DNA of 64,000 bases from RSA9 sp036381195 (GCA_036381195.1 DASVDH010000035.1:1-64000); one strand, 5' to 3'; numbered from the stretch's first letter, positions 55,899-64,000 are shown. The notes: a model not told the origin generated them from the sequence alone. Translations and numbers: made by a program.

Positions 55899-57691
55899 GG
55901 CTCCTCGCGACCGGCGGCGCCGGCAAAGGTGGTGAAGGCGCCATCGCGCTCGATGTCCTCGGCGAGCACCTGCCGGCGCAGCAGCGATGCGTAGACGCCT
56001 CCGAGCGCAAGGAGCTCCTCGTGCCGTCCGCGCTCCACGATGCGGCCGCCCTCGAGGACCAGGATGATGTCGGCGTGCATCACGGCGGTCACGCGGTGGC
56101 TGACGATCAGGGCGGTGCGCCCCACGAGCACGCGGCGGAGCCCTGCGAGGATCTCCGTCTCCGTATGCGTGTCGACCGCGCTGAGTGCGTCATCGAGGAC
56201 GAGGATGCGCGGGTCGCGGACGAGTGCGCGGGCGAGCGCCGCGCGCTGGCGCTGGCCTCCCGAGAGGTTGACGCCGCGCTCGCCGAGGCGGGTTTGCATC
56301 CCGTCGGGGAACAGGGCGAGCGCCTCGTCGAGGCGGGAGATCGCGGCGGCGGCCTCGAGCCGGCCGTCCGGGGCCGCGCCCTGCGGCAGGCCGAGCGCCA
56401 GGTTGTCGCCGATCGTCTCCGAGAAGACGAAGGTCTCCTGCGGCACGACACCCATGGCGGCGCGCAACTGGGCAGGGTCGAGCCGGGTCAGCGGCACCCC
56501 GTCGAGCAACACCTCGCCGCGAGTCGGGTCGTACTGCCGGGTGAGCAGCGCGATGATGGTGGATTTGCCTGCGCCAGTGGGCCCGACGAGCGCCACGGTC
56601 GCTCCCGCCGGAACGCGGAAGGAGATGTGCTCCAGCACGTCGCGGTGCGTGCCGGGGTAGCGGAAGCTCACGTCGCGGAACTCGATCTCCCCCCGCACCC
56701 GTTCGAGGCGGACCGGCGCGGCCGGCGGCTCCACTGCCGGCCGGGTCCGCATGATCGCATCGATGCGGCCGAGCGCCGCGGCGCCGCGCTGGAAGAGGTT
56801 GGTCACCCACCCGAGCGCGATCATCGGCCAGGTCAGCATGGCGAGGTAGAAGCTGAAGGCGACGAACTCGCCCGCGGAGATCTCGCCCCGAATGGCCTCC
56901 CGGCCGCCGATCCAGAACACGACGACGGTGCCCAGGCCGGCCAGGAGCCCGAGGACGGGGTGGTAGAGCCCGGAGGTGCGGGCGAGCGCCATGTTCTTCG
57001 CCAGGTACTCGGCGTTCAGCCCGTCGAACTCCCGCTCCTGTGCCGCCTCCTGCCGGTACGCGCGGACGATGCGCACGCCGGCGAGGTTCTCCTGGACCAT
57101 GTTGGACAGCACGCCCAGGTGCTCCTGGATGCGCTCGAAGCGCCGGTGGATCGCGCGGCCGAAGAGGATGACCGTAGGCGGGAGCAGCGCCAGCGGGACG
57201 AGCGCGAGCGCCGTCAGGCGCGGGCTGATCCGGAGCATGAGCACGAGCGCGAACGCCGTCGTGAACAGCGTATTCACGAGGTACATGATCCCGGGGCCGA
57301 TCGCCATGCGCACGGCCTGGGTGTCGTTGGTCGCACGGCTCATGAGGTCTCCGGTCCGGGTCGCGCCGTAGAAGCCGGCGTCGAGGCGAAGGAGATGATC
57401 GAAGAACGCATCCCGGAGATCCGTCTCGATGCGCCGGCTCGCTCCGTTGAGCAGCTCGCGCATGCCGTAGCGCGCGGCACCCGCGGCGAGCGCGAACAGG
57501 ATCACGAGCCCGGCATGGGCGTAGATGATGCCGGGGGTCGCGTCCGTGCGGCCGATCGCATCGATGGCCAGCCCGAGGATCCCGGGCGCGGCGGCTGCGA
57601 AGCCGTTGGCGGCGACGACCAGGAGCAGCCCGAGCAGGATGGCGCCCCGGTACGGGCGCATGTAGGGGCGGAGGATACGCAGCAGCCTCAT
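55895..57691 (-). CDS. ABC transporter, fused membrane and ATPase domains
   Basis: A 598-residue half-transporter exporter (MsbA/MdlB-like). Six membrane helices span about 20-310 (GAILLGLLLVVAANGFAAA is the first). The nucleotide-binding domain has Walker A GPTGAGKST (near 375), signature LSGGQRQRAALARAL, Walker B ILVLDDALSAVD and the H-loop VSHR. It functions as a dimer; a second half-transporter is not adjacent here, so a homodimer or a partner elsewhere is possible. Substrate (lipid, peptide or drug) is unknown. It heads a three-gene operon with the receiver and phosphodiesterase. Confidence 0.93.
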   Translation of the reverse strand: MRLLRILRPYMRPYRGAILLGLLLVVAANGFAAAAPGILGLAIDAIGRTDATPGIIYAHAGLVILFALAAGAARYGMRELLNGASRRIETDLRDAFFDHLLRLDAGFYGATRTGDLMSRATNDTQAVRMAIGPGIMYLVNTLFTTAFALVLMLRISPRLTALALVPLALLPPTVILFGRAIHRRFERIQEHLGVLSNMVQENLAGVRIVRAYRQEAAQEREFDGLNAEYLAKNMALARTSGLYHPVLGLLAGLGTVVVFWIGGREAIRGEISAGEFVAFSFYLAMLTWPMIALGWVTNLFQRGAAALGRIDAIMRTRPAVEPPAAPVRLERVRGEIEFRDVSFRYPGTHRDVLEHISFRVPAGATVALVGPTGAGKSTIIALLTRQYDPTRGEVLLDGVPLTRLDPAQLRAAMGVVPQETFVFSETIGDNLALGLPQGAAPDGRLEAAAAISRLDEALALFPDGMQTRLGERGVNLSGGQRQRAALARALVRDPRILVLDDALSAVDTHTETEILAGLRRVLVGRTALIVSHRVTAVMHADIILVLEGGRIVERGRHEELLALGGVYASLLRRQVLAEDIERDGAFTTFAGAAGREEP

Positions 57692-57722
57692 TGCACCAGC
57701 GGTTCGGGACCCGGTACGCAGC

Positions 57723-57754
57723 CCGCGGCCGGCCGGGAGGCCTGCCGGCCGCGG
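57723..57754 (-). repeat. Strong hairpin upstream of the ABC transporter start
   Basis: CCGCGGCCGGC (57723-57733) pairs perfectly with GCCGGCCGCGG (57744-57754) around a 10-base loop. It is within the 5' leader of the minus-strand operon, about 32 bases upstream of the start codon. It may limit translation or only reflect GC-rich composition. Confidence 0.4.
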
Positions 57755-57951
57755 ATCCCGGCGCGGCCGGCACCGGCGACGGCATGGGTCATCCCCGTGG
57801 TGCGCGTCCGCGTCGGTGCCCGGAGGCCCCGACATGGCATGCAGGTTGCACCGAGGGGGACGTGAGGCGTGCCGGAAGGGCAGGCGTACACGTCGAACTT
57901 ACCCATAAAAGCGGTTCCGTTCAAGCGCGGAATCCCCCGTGGAGGGACACC

Positions 57952-58806
57952 ATGGCCAGGAAAAGAGGTTGGACCGCCCTCGCCGTTCTCTTGCCGTTGG
58001 CGCTCGCGCCGGCGGCATGCGGCGATGGTCAGGACGAGCGGGCCGCGCTGGAGCAGGAGGAGCTGGACCGGGAGCTCGAGCTGGCGCTCCAGGGAGACAC
58101 CACGCCGGCCACTTTCGCGGACACGGCGGTGAGCGCCCCCGCTGACCCCGCGCCGGCCCCCGCCCCTGCGCCCCCGCCGCGCCGCGCTGCGCCGCAGCGC
58201 TCACCGCGGCCGAGCCGGCCGGCGCCTGAGCGGGAGCGGGAGGATCCGGCGCCGCGGCCGCGGACCGAAACGCTGTCGGTCCCGGCAGGCACGACGTTCG
58301 CCGTCCGCCTGGACGAGACGGTGTCGACCGATCGGAACGTGCCGGGCGATCCGTTCACCGCGACGCTGGCGGACCCGATCGTGGGGCCGGACGGCACGGT
58401 GCTGATCCCGTCGGGGGCGACGGTACGCGGCCGTGTGACGGCGGTGGACAAGTCCGACCGCGTGGGTGACATGGCGGTGATCAAGCTGGCGTTCGAGTCC
58501 ATCTCCTTTGGCGGCCGCAGCTACCCGCTCCAGGCGACGGTGGTCGAGGCGCACCCGGAGCGGCGCACGCGCACGACGGCCAAGGAGTCTGCGGCCAAGG
58601 TCGCCGTCGGGGCCGCCGCGGGCGCGCTCCTCGGCCAGGTGCTGGGGAAGAACACCGAGTCCACGCTCAAGGGCGCCGCGGTCGGCGCGGCGGCAGGCAC
58701 GGCGATCGCGATGGGAACGGCGGACGTCGATGCGGTCCTGCCCTCGGGCTCGCGGATGGTGATCCGGCTGGATGCGCCCGTGGAGGTGACGCGGACGGTG
58801 ATGTGA
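57952..58806 (+). CDS. Lipoprotein with C-terminal glycine-zipper domain
   Basis: A 284-residue lipoprotein. The signal WTALAVLLPLALAPAAC is a lipobox-type with Cys near 23. Residues ~25-110 are a low-complexity proline/alanine/arginine linker. The C-terminal part (about 115-284) has beta-strand pattern VPAGTTFAVRLDETVSTD, then the glycine-zipper AAKVAVGAAAGALLGQVLG, and TAIAMGTADVDAVLPSG. Such domains resemble YMGG/Rick_17kDa-like outer-membrane lipoproteins. GGAGGG before the ATG at 57952 fixes the start. Function unknown. It converges with ggt across a perfect palindrome. Confidence 0.78.
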   Translation: MARKRGWTALAVLLPLALAPAACGDGQDERAALEQEELDRELELALQGDTTPATFADTAVSAPADPAPAPAPAPPPRRAAPQRSPRPSRPAPEREREDPAPRPRTETLSVPAGTTFAVRLDETVSTDRNVPGDPFTATLADPIVGPDGTVLIPSGATVRGRVTAVDKSDRVGDMAVIKLAFESISFGGRSYPLQATVVEAHPERRTRTTAKESAAKVAVGAAAGALLGQVLGKNTESTLKGAAVGAAAGTAIAMGTADVDAVLPSGSRMVIRLDAPVEVTRTVM

Positions 58807-58828
58807 ATCGGGGCGGCCGCAGGCCCTG

Positions 58829-58882
58829 GACCGTGCCCGGCAGCCCGGCGGTCACGTGACCGCCGGGCTGCCGGGCACGGTC
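58829..58882. terminator. Perfect 54-bp palindrome between convergent genes
   Basis: Positions 58829-58855 are the exact reverse complement of 58856-58882, centred on CACGTG with no loop. It sits 22 bases after the lipoprotein stop and four bases before the ggt stop. The RNA would form a very stable hairpin from either strand, so a bidirectional terminator is the simplest reading. No T-tract on either side. Confidence 0.85.
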
Positions 58883-58886
58883 GCGT

Positions 58887-60653
58887 TCAGAACCCGGCGG
58901 CCCGCCCGCCGAGGCGTGGGTCGGGGACCCCGACCCACATCTCCCCTTCGCGGAGGATCGAAGGTGCGTTCCCGATGTAGCCGCTACGCGGCCGCACCTC
59001 GTGCCCCAACGCGCGGAGCGCGTCGATGACGTCCGGCGGCAGGCCGCCCTCCTCGTAGAACAGCACGTCCGGCAGGTGCTGGTGGTGGATGCGCGGCGCG
59101 CTCACGGCGGTCGCGAGGTCCATGTCGTGATCCAGGATGTTCGAGAGCACCTGGAACGTGGCCGTGATGATGCGCGGGCCGCCCCGCGCCCCTGTCACCA
59201 GCCATGGCCGGCCCCGCTCGTCCAGCACGATCGTCGGCGTCATCGCGGAGAGCATCCGCTTGCCCGGGGCGATCGCGTTGGCCTCGCCCTGCACCAGCCC
59301 GTAGAGGTTCGGGGAGCCCGGCTTGCTGGTGAAGTCATCCATCTCGTCGTTCAGCAGGAAACCGGCGCCAGCCACCGTGACGGCGGAGCCGAACAGCTCA
59401 TTGATCGTGGTGGTCAGCGCGACCGCGTTGCCGGCAGGGTCCACGATCGAGAAGTGCGTCGTGTGGCTCCCCTCCTCGACGGTGGCGCCGGGGGCGATTT
59501 CACTGGACGGCGTGGCGCGCTGGCGCGAGATGGTGGCACGCCAGTCTGCGGCGTGCCGGGGCGAGAGCAGGCGCACCAGCGGGGCCTCGACAAAGTCCGG
59601 ATCCCCGAGGTAGTGGTTGCGATCCGCGAAGGCGCGGCGCATCGCCTCCGCGGTGAGATGGAGCGCCGCGGGCGAGTTCCAGCCCATGCGTCCCAGGTCG
59701 TATCCCTCCAGGATGTTCGCGATGAGCGCGAGCGTGACCCCGCCGGACGAGGGCGGCGGCATGGAGATCACGCGCCGCCCGCGGTAGGTGAACTCGATCG
59801 GGTCGCGCCAGCGCGCGCGGTAGCGGCGCAGGTCCTCGTGCGTGATGATTCCGCCCCCGCGCCGCATCTCCGCCACGATGAGATCCGCCGTCTCGCCCTC
59901 GTAGAAGCCGGCCGGCCCGCGCTGCGCGATGCGCTCGAGGGTCGCGGCGAGGTCGGGGTTGCGCCACCGGCTGCCGGGCTCGGGCGGGCGACCGCCAGGC
60001 AGGAGCAGCGCGGCCGAGGCGGGGAAGCGCGAGAGCCGTGCGGAGTCGCCGCGGATGACGGCGGAGAAGCGCTCGTCGACGATGAACCCCTCGCGGGCCA
60101 GCCGGATGGCGGGCGCGAGCAGCTCGGCCCACGGCCTGGAGCCGAAGCGCCGGTGCGCCTCCCACAGGCCGGCGACGCTCCCGGGTACGCCGGAGGCGAG
60201 GTGGCCGGTGATGGAGCGGTCCGTCGGCTCGCCGCGCTCGTCGAGGTACATGTCGCGCGTCGCCGCCAGCGGTGCCGCCTCCCGGAAGTCCAGCGCGGCG
60301 GTGGTGCCGTCGGCGAGGCGGGCCACCATGAAGCCGCCGCCGCCGATGTTGCCCGCCTCGGGATACACCACGGCGAGCGCGAACGCGGTCGCGACCGCTG
60401 CGTCGACCGCGTTCCCGCCGGCGCGCAGCACCGCCACGCCGACCTGCGTCGCGAGCGACGCATCCGTGACGACCATCGCGCGCGGCGCGCGCGCCACGGC
60501 CGTGTCGGCCGCGAGCCGCCAACCGTCGGGCAGGCCCGCCGCGGCGCCGGCCGCAGGTGGGGGTGTGGCAGGCCCGGCGGCAGGGCGGGGCACGCCGCAG
60601 GCGGCGAGCCCCGCCAGGAATCCAAGCAACGCGACGCGCGCGGGCGTCCTCAG
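58887..60653 (-). CDS. ggt: Gamma-glutamyltransferase, probable lipoprotein
   Basis: A ~588-residue Ntn hydrolase that cleaves gamma-glutamyl bonds, e.g. glutathione. Early sequence has GGNAVDAAVATAFALAV and GNIGGGGFMVARL. The autocatalytic site is the Thr of SHTTHFSIVDP (near 397), followed by ALTTTINELFGSAV. GARGGPRIITATFQV-like residues near 475 and VLFYEEGG near 530 complete the fold. A Sec/lipobox signal (RVALLGFLAGLAAC) begins just after position 60653. No ATG or GTG lies near; the likely start is a CTG overlapping the upstream stop as CTGA. Downstream end is the perfect palindrome. Confidence 0.88.
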   Translation of the reverse strand: MRTPARVALLGFLAGLAACGVPRPAAGPATPPPAAGAAAGLPDGWRLAADTAVARAPRAMVVTDASLATQVGVAVLRAGGNAVDAAVATAFALAVVYPEAGNIGGGGFMVARLADGTTAALDFREAAPLAATRDMYLDERGEPTDRSITGHLASGVPGSVAGLWEAHRRFGSRPWAELLAPAIRLAREGFIVDERFSAVIRGDSARLSRFPASAALLLPGGRPPEPGSRWRNPDLAATLERIAQRGPAGFYEGETADLIVAEMRRGGGIITHEDLRRYRARWRDPIEFTYRGRRVISMPPPSSGGVTLALIANILEGYDLGRMGWNSPAALHLTAEAMRRAFADRNHYLGDPDFVEAPLVRLLSPRHAADWRATISRQRATPSSEIAPGATVEEGSHTTHFSIVDPAGNAVALTTTINELFGSAVTVAGAGFLLNDEMDDFTSKPGSPNLYGLVQGEANAIAPGKRMLSAMTPTIVLDERGRPWLVTGARGGPRIITATFQVLSNILDHDMDLATAVSAPRIHHQHLPDVLFYEEGGLPPDVIDALRALGHEVRPRSGYIGNAPSILREGEMWVGVPDPRLGGRAAGF

Positions 60654-61258
60654 AACCCGATCCGGATGCCGCCGCGGATCTGGGACATTCGCGCGGAGTT
60701 GTCCTCCACGCCCTCGCTCTGATGGAAGGTCCAGTATCGGCCCCATTCGATGAAGAGTGCTTTGTTGGCCGACGGCTTGTATTCGAGTCCCGCCCCGGTC
60801 ATCAGGGCCAGGTCGGGATCCCAGCGGTTCAACGAGGGCATCCCGTAGAAGAGCGCGCCGGCGCCGCCGGTCAGGTACATGCCGAACGCGCCGCCGCCAC
60901 CCGTCCGGAGGCGGCCAGTGAGCATCGTGGTCACGAGTCGGGCGTTGCCGTCCTCGAGCAGGGCGTTGTCGCTCGCCGGGTCCCTGCGCTCGAAGCGCGC
61001 GGGCGCGAAAGAGGCCTCGATGCCGAGCGCGAGGGCGTCCCCGAAGTTGCGGTGCAGGCCGAGCCCGCCGGAGAACGCCGAGCCGAAATCCCAGGTCGAG
61101 CTGCTGGCCGGGTCGTAGATGCGGCCGGGGTTGACGAAGCCGCCGACCCAGCCGGTGACCCAGGTCTTCCGCGCTGCCTGCGGCTTGCTGAACTGCGCGT
61201 CCGCGGGCGCCGCGAACGCGACGAGGGCCACCGCCGAGAGCATGACTGCTGCCTTCAT
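60650..61258 (-). CDS. Outer-membrane beta-barrel protein
   Basis: A 202-residue secreted protein. Signal MKAAVMLSAVALVAFAAPADA, cleaved near residue 21 (DA-QF). The mature part alternates beta strands: WVTGWVGGFVNPGR, SAFSGGLGLHRNFGD, FGMYLTGGAGALFYG, LALMTGAGLEYKPS. The final residues RGGIRIGF form the C-terminal phenylalanine signal for BAM-mediated insertion. Function unknown. It lies between an M20 amidohydrolase and ggt with small gaps or overlaps, so the three form one operon. Confidence 0.82.
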   Translation of the reverse strand: MKAAVMLSAVALVAFAAPADAQFSKPQAARKTWVTGWVGGFVNPGRIYDPASSSTWDFGSAFSGGLGLHRNFGDALALGIEASFAPARFERRDPASDNALLEDGNARLVTTMLTGRLRTGGGGAFGMYLTGGAGALFYGMPSLNRWDPDLALMTGAGLEYKPSANKALFIEWGRYWTFHQSEGVEDNSARMSQIRGGIRIGF

Positions 61259-61301
61259 GGTACTGCGACTACCTGTCCTGCAAGTTGGAAAAGCGGGGAG
61301 C

Positions 61302-62498
61302 TCAGGGACGGATTTCCGCGAGCGCCCGGATCGCGCACGCCGCCAGGGCGCTCGCCCCGCGCGGCAGCACGCGCTCTTCGATATCGAAATTCGGGTGATG
61401 ATGTTCCCTCGGCTCCGGCAGGGCCGCCCCCAGCCAGAAGAAGCAGCCGGGCGCCTCGCGCTGGAGCAGGGCGAAGTCCTCGGCGCCCATCATGGGCTCC
61501 GCTTCCGCGATCGCGTCCGCCCCGAGGGCCCCTGCGATGGCCGCGGCCGCGAGGTCGGTCATGGCCGCGTCGTTGACGACGGGCGGGTAACCGGGCCGCA
61601 GGTCCAGCGTCGCGCGCCCGCCCAGCGTTTCCGCGACGCCGATGGCGCGCCGCAACTCGCGATGCAGCGTCTCCCGCACGCCGTCCTCGAAGTAGCGGAC
61701 CGTGCCGGCCAGCGTGACCCGGCTCGCGAGCACGTTCTCCGCCACGCCGCCCTCGATCTTCCCGATCGTGAGGACCCCGCTGGCCATGGGGGAGATGCGG
61801 CGGGCGACCGCGTTCTGGCAGGCCAGCACCACGTGCGCGGCGAGGACCAGCGCGTCCGTCCCCTCGTTCGGGCGCGCGGCGTGCGCGCTCACGCCCTCGA
61901 TGCTCGCGTGGAACACGTCCGAGCCAGCCATCATGGGGCCGGCCCGCAGGTAGGCCTTGCCAGCGGGCAGGTGGGCGCCCACGTGCAGCCCGAAGACCGC
62001 CGCGACGCCCTCCATCGCGCCGTCCTCGATCATCCTCGCCGCGCCGCTCTTGTTCTCCGCGTCCGAGCACTCCTCGGACGGCTGGAACAGGAGCCGCACG
62101 GTGCCGGTAGGGAGGTCGCCGCGCTCGCGCGCCTCGGCGAGGAGGCGGGCGGCGCCCACCAGGCAGGCCACGTGCGCGTCGTGCCCGCACGCGTGCATGA
62201 CGCCCGGCACGGTCGAGCGGTAGGGCACGTCGTTCGCTTCCTGGATGGGCAGGGCGTCCATGTCCGCGCGCAGCGCGACGATGGGGCCGGCCCCGTTCTC
62301 CAGCTCGGCGACGACGCCGGTCCGGCCGACGCCGCGTCGCACTTCGAACCCGAGCGCGGCGACGCGCCCGGCCGCCAGCTCCGCCGTGCGCAGTTCCTGG
62401 AAAGCGAGCTCCGGATGGCGGTGCAGGTCGCGGCGCAGCGCGACCAGCTCGTCCTGGAAGCTCTCGGCCCGGTGCAGGAGCGTACTCATCAGGGTCAT
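61302..62498 (-). CDS. M20 family amidohydrolase/aminoacylase
   Basis: A 398-residue M20D-type zinc hydrolase that removes acyl groups from amino acids or related amides. Metal ligands are visible in HACGHDAHVACLVGAARLL (near 100), RADMDALPIQE, the catalytic QPSEEC, a middle-domain His in FGLHVGAHLPAG and the terminal HHHPNFDIEERVLPRG. DapE-like or hippurate-type substrates are possible; N-acetyl-diaminopimelate would suit the DapH branch but is only a guess. No signal peptide. It heads the minus-strand operon with the barrel protein and ggt. Confidence 0.88.
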   Translation of the reverse strand: MTLMSTLLHRAESFQDELVALRRDLHRHPELAFQELRTAELAAGRVAALGFEVRRGVGRTGVVAELENGAGPIVALRADMDALPIQEANDVPYRSTVPGVMHACGHDAHVACLVGAARLLAEARERGDLPTGTVRLLFQPSEECSDAENKSGAARMIEDGAMEGVAAVFGLHVGAHLPAGKAYLRAGPMMAGSDVFHASIEGVSAHAARPNEGTDALVLAAHVVLACQNAVARRISPMASGVLTIGKIEGGVAENVLASRVTLAGTVRYFEDGVRETLHRELRRAIGVAETLGGRATLDLRPGYPPVVNDAAMTDLAAAAIAGALGADAIAEAEPMMGAEDFALLQREAPGCFFWLGAALPEPREHHHPNFDIEERVLPRGASALAACAIRALAEIRP

Positions 62499-62566
62499 TG
62501 GGTGAGCAGCGGGTTCCCGGGGCGGGGCACGGCGCGCGGCCGGCCAGGCCTGGGCGCCCCGTTCGG

Positions 62567-62595
62567 TTGCCTGGACAACGGGGAGACGATAAGCT
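62567..62595 (+). promoter_or_regulatory. Putative murQ-anmK promoter
   Basis: TTGCCT (62567-62572), 17-base spacer, TAAGCT (62590-62595), about 52 bases before the murQ ATG, in the 148-bp divergent gap. Confidence 0.5.
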
Positions 62596-62646
62596 TAGGG
62601 GCCCGAATCTATTCGCCGACATGTCGTTGTGGCAAGGTCTTAGCTC

Positions 62647-63567
62647 ATGAGCAGAGCTCGCGCGCTGGACCCCCGTCTGACGGAGCAGCGCAACCCGCGC
62701 AGTACCCGGATCGACCAGCTCTCGACCATCGAGATCGTGGACCTGATCAACGCCGAGGACCGGATGGTCGCGGAGGCGGTCCACGAGGAACGCGAAGCGA
62801 TCGCCCGCTGCATCGAGCTCGTCGTCGACAGCCTCCGCAGGGGCGGACGGCTGATCTACGTGGGTGCGGGCACGTCCGGCCGGCTGGGCGTGCTGGACGC
62901 CGCCGAGATGCCGCCGACGTACCGCACGGACCCGGAAATGGTGCAGGGCGTCATCGCGGGCGGCTACGCAGCGCTGGTGCGCGCGCAGGAGGGCGCGGAG
63001 GACCACCCGGAGGACGGCGCCGCGGCGATGGATGAGCGCGGTGTCGGGCCGAACGACTTCGTGCTGGGGATCGCCACATCGGGGACCACGCCCTACGTCC
63101 ACGGCGCGCTGCGCCGCGCGCGGGAGCGTGGCGCGCGCACGGGCTTCCTGCTCTGCACGTACCCGAGCCAGGAGCTCGTGCAGACGCACGATGTGGTCAT
63201 CGCGCCGCTGGTGGGCCCGGAGGTGATCACGGGGTCCACGCGCATGAAGGCAGGCACGGCCACGAAGATGGTGCTGAACACGATCAGCACCGCGGCCATG
63301 GTGAAGCTCGGCAAGGTCTACGGCAATCTGATGGTGGACCTCCAGGTCACCTGCGAGAAGCTGCGAGACCGTGGCCAGCGCATCCTGATGGAGACACTGG
63401 AGATCGACCGGCCGGCCGCGGCGGGGCTCCTCGAGGCGTCCGGCGGCCACGTGAAGACGGCGATCGTGATGGGGCGGCTCGGCCTGGATGCGGAGGAGGC
63501 GCGTGCGCGCCTGGAGCAAGCCGGCGGTGTGATCGGCCGGGTGATCGGGGAGCTGGACGGGCCGTGA
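62647..63567 (+). CDS. murQ: N-acetylmuramic acid 6-phosphate etherase
   Basis: A 306-residue SIS-domain enzyme that cleaves the lactyl ether of MurNAc 6-phosphate to GlcNAc 6-phosphate. Characteristic parts: LTEQRNPRSTRIDQLSTIEI, YVGAGTSGRLGVLDAAEMP (about 74-92, sugar-phosphate site), GIATSGTTPYVHGAL, GSTRMKAGTATKMVLN and VTCEKLRDRGQRIL. ATG at 62647, complete. The anmK start overlaps its stop by four bases (GTGA), so etherase and anhydro-MurNAc kinase form a peptidoglycan-recycling pair. Confidence 0.95.
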   Translation: MSRARALDPRLTEQRNPRSTRIDQLSTIEIVDLINAEDRMVAEAVHEEREAIARCIELVVDSLRRGGRLIYVGAGTSGRLGVLDAAEMPPTYRTDPEMVQGVIAGGYAALVRAQEGAEDHPEDGAAAMDERGVGPNDFVLGIATSGTTPYVHGALRRARERGARTGFLLCTYPSQELVQTHDVVIAPLVGPEVITGSTRMKAGTATKMVLNTISTAAMVKLGKVYGNLMVDLQVTCEKLRDRGQRILMETLEIDRPAAAGLLEASGGHVKTAIVMGRLGLDAEEARARLEQAGGVIGRVIGELDGP

Positions 63568-64000
63568 AGGTCATCGGCATGATCTCGGGCACCTCGCTGG
63601 ACGGCATCGACGCGGCGCTCGTCGAGCTGGATGGCCGGGGTGAGGCGGATGTCCGGTGGGCCGTGCACTCCTTCATCACGGTGCCGTACACGCCCGAGCA
63701 GCGAGCAGAGATCCACGACGCGATCGTGAAGGGCGGGGCGGCGGAGCTGTGCCTGCTGCACTCGCGGCTGGGCGAGTGGTTCGCGGCTGCCGCGCTCGAA
63801 GCCTGCCAGGCCGCGGGCATCGAGCCGGCGGCCGTGGACCTCATTGGCTCGCACGGCCAGACGGTGTGGCACATCCCGCCGCACGAGAGCCGGCGAGGCG
63901 CAACGCTGCAGCTCGGCTGCCCGGCGACCATCGCCGAGCGCACGGGCATCGCGGTGGTGAGCGATTTCCGCAGCCGGGACATCGCGGCCGGCGGCGAGGG
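63564..64000 (+). CDS. anmK: Anhydro-N-acetylmuramic acid kinase (N-terminal part)
   Basis: A GTG-started AnmK truncated by the window edge (about 145 residues visible; full length is normally ~370). Motifs: VIGMISGTSLDGIDAAL at the N-terminus (ATP/substrate loop), LIGSHGQTVWHIPP (about 93-106) and VVSDFRSRDIAAGGEG. It phosphorylates 1,6-anhydro-MurNAc released by lytic transglycosylases to MurNAc 6-phosphate, the murQ substrate. It overlaps murQ by four bases. Confidence 0.93.
   Translation, partial: MKVIGMISGTSLDGIDAALVELDGRGEADVRWAVHSFITVPYTPEQRAEIHDAIVKGGAAELCLLHSRLGEWFAAAALEACQAAGIEPAAVDLIGSHGQTVWHIPPHESRRGATLQLGCPATIAERTGIAVVSDFRSRDIAAGGE

Noticed and set aside
56021..57865. 614-residue plus-strand open frame opposite the ABC transporter
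   Set aside because: His/Glu/Arg-rich shadow of a transporter with complete ATPase motifs on the other strand.

Overview
The window is about 64 kb of very GC-rich bacterial DNA, densely coding, with chromosomal housekeeping genes throughout. Several genes imply an outer membrane: signal-peptide beta-barrel proteins, several lipoproteins, a Tat-exported protein and a bifunctional penicillin-binding protein. Core genes include the ffh-rpsP-rimM-trmD-rplS-rnhB run, ligA, purA, trpS and coaE. The mix of a Gram-negative envelope, extreme GC, DapH-type lysine synthesis, Tat-signal class V aminotransferase and TIGR00300 plus pyruvoyl arginine decarboxylase suggests a Gemmatimonadota-like organism. 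That placement is an inference, not a sequence match. No insertion sequence, prophage, CRISPR array or toxin-antitoxin cassette was seen.

Layout, left part. The window opens inside the 3' part of a 5S rRNA, so an rRNA operon ends here. A sigma-54-type response regulator follows (218-1672). A tightly packed minus-strand operon then runs from 7545 back to 1740: response-regulator diguanylate cyclase, ligA, a V4R-domain protein, ruvX, mltG and thiE. Plus-strand genes ytxH-like, otsA and pyrimidine-nucleoside phosphorylase converge on a minus-strand pair, suhB-like and PBP1A. From 14.5 to 22.2 kb the plus strand carries trpS, a zinc-ribbon protein, dapA-dapB-dapH, MgtC, a 2-hydroxyacid dehydrogenase, pilT and a second DapA-family aldolase. 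An M28 peptidase, purA and the SRP/ribosome-maturation operon follow, ending at a compact tRNA-Lys(UUU) unit.

Right part. From 30.1 to 43.1 kb lie DUF1990/glycosyltransferase/nucleotidyltransferase genes, a ZU5-like lipoprotein coupled to a TPR-HD-GYP protein, SRAP, a REC-HD-GYP protein, a ferritin-like/membrane-tail fusion, an alpha/beta hydrolase, a Tat aminotransferase and a beta-barrel/TPR protein. A fused alpha/beta E1 dehydrogenase (minus strand) faces a plus-strand group: a pseudopilin-like pair, a VTT protein, coaE, a PHP phosphoesterase and an NrnA-type DHH phosphatase. Then comes an arginine/polyamine neighbourhood: a TIGR00300 ornithine-cyclodeaminase-type protein, an unknown partner, a Fur-family regulator, a candidate small RNA or attenuator, pyruvoyl arginine decarboxylase and agmatinase. 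The window ends with a phosphodiesterase/receiver/ABC exporter operon, a lipoprotein, a ggt/beta-barrel/M20 operon and murQ-anmK (anmK cut by the window edge).

How the genes work together. One diguanylate cyclase and two HD-GYP proteins indicate cyclic-di-GMP signalling. PBP1A, MltG, MurQ and AnmK cover peptidoglycan synthesis and recycling. DapA/DapB/DapH supply lysine and diaminopimelate. PdaD plus agmatinase would make putrescine from arginine. The most noteworthy non-coding structures are a promoter-terminator unit without an ORF (51640-51795), a perfect 54-bp palindrome between convergent genes (58829-58882), two mutually exclusive hairpins (32899-32943) and a palindrome lying on the putative ffh promoter (25231-25245).
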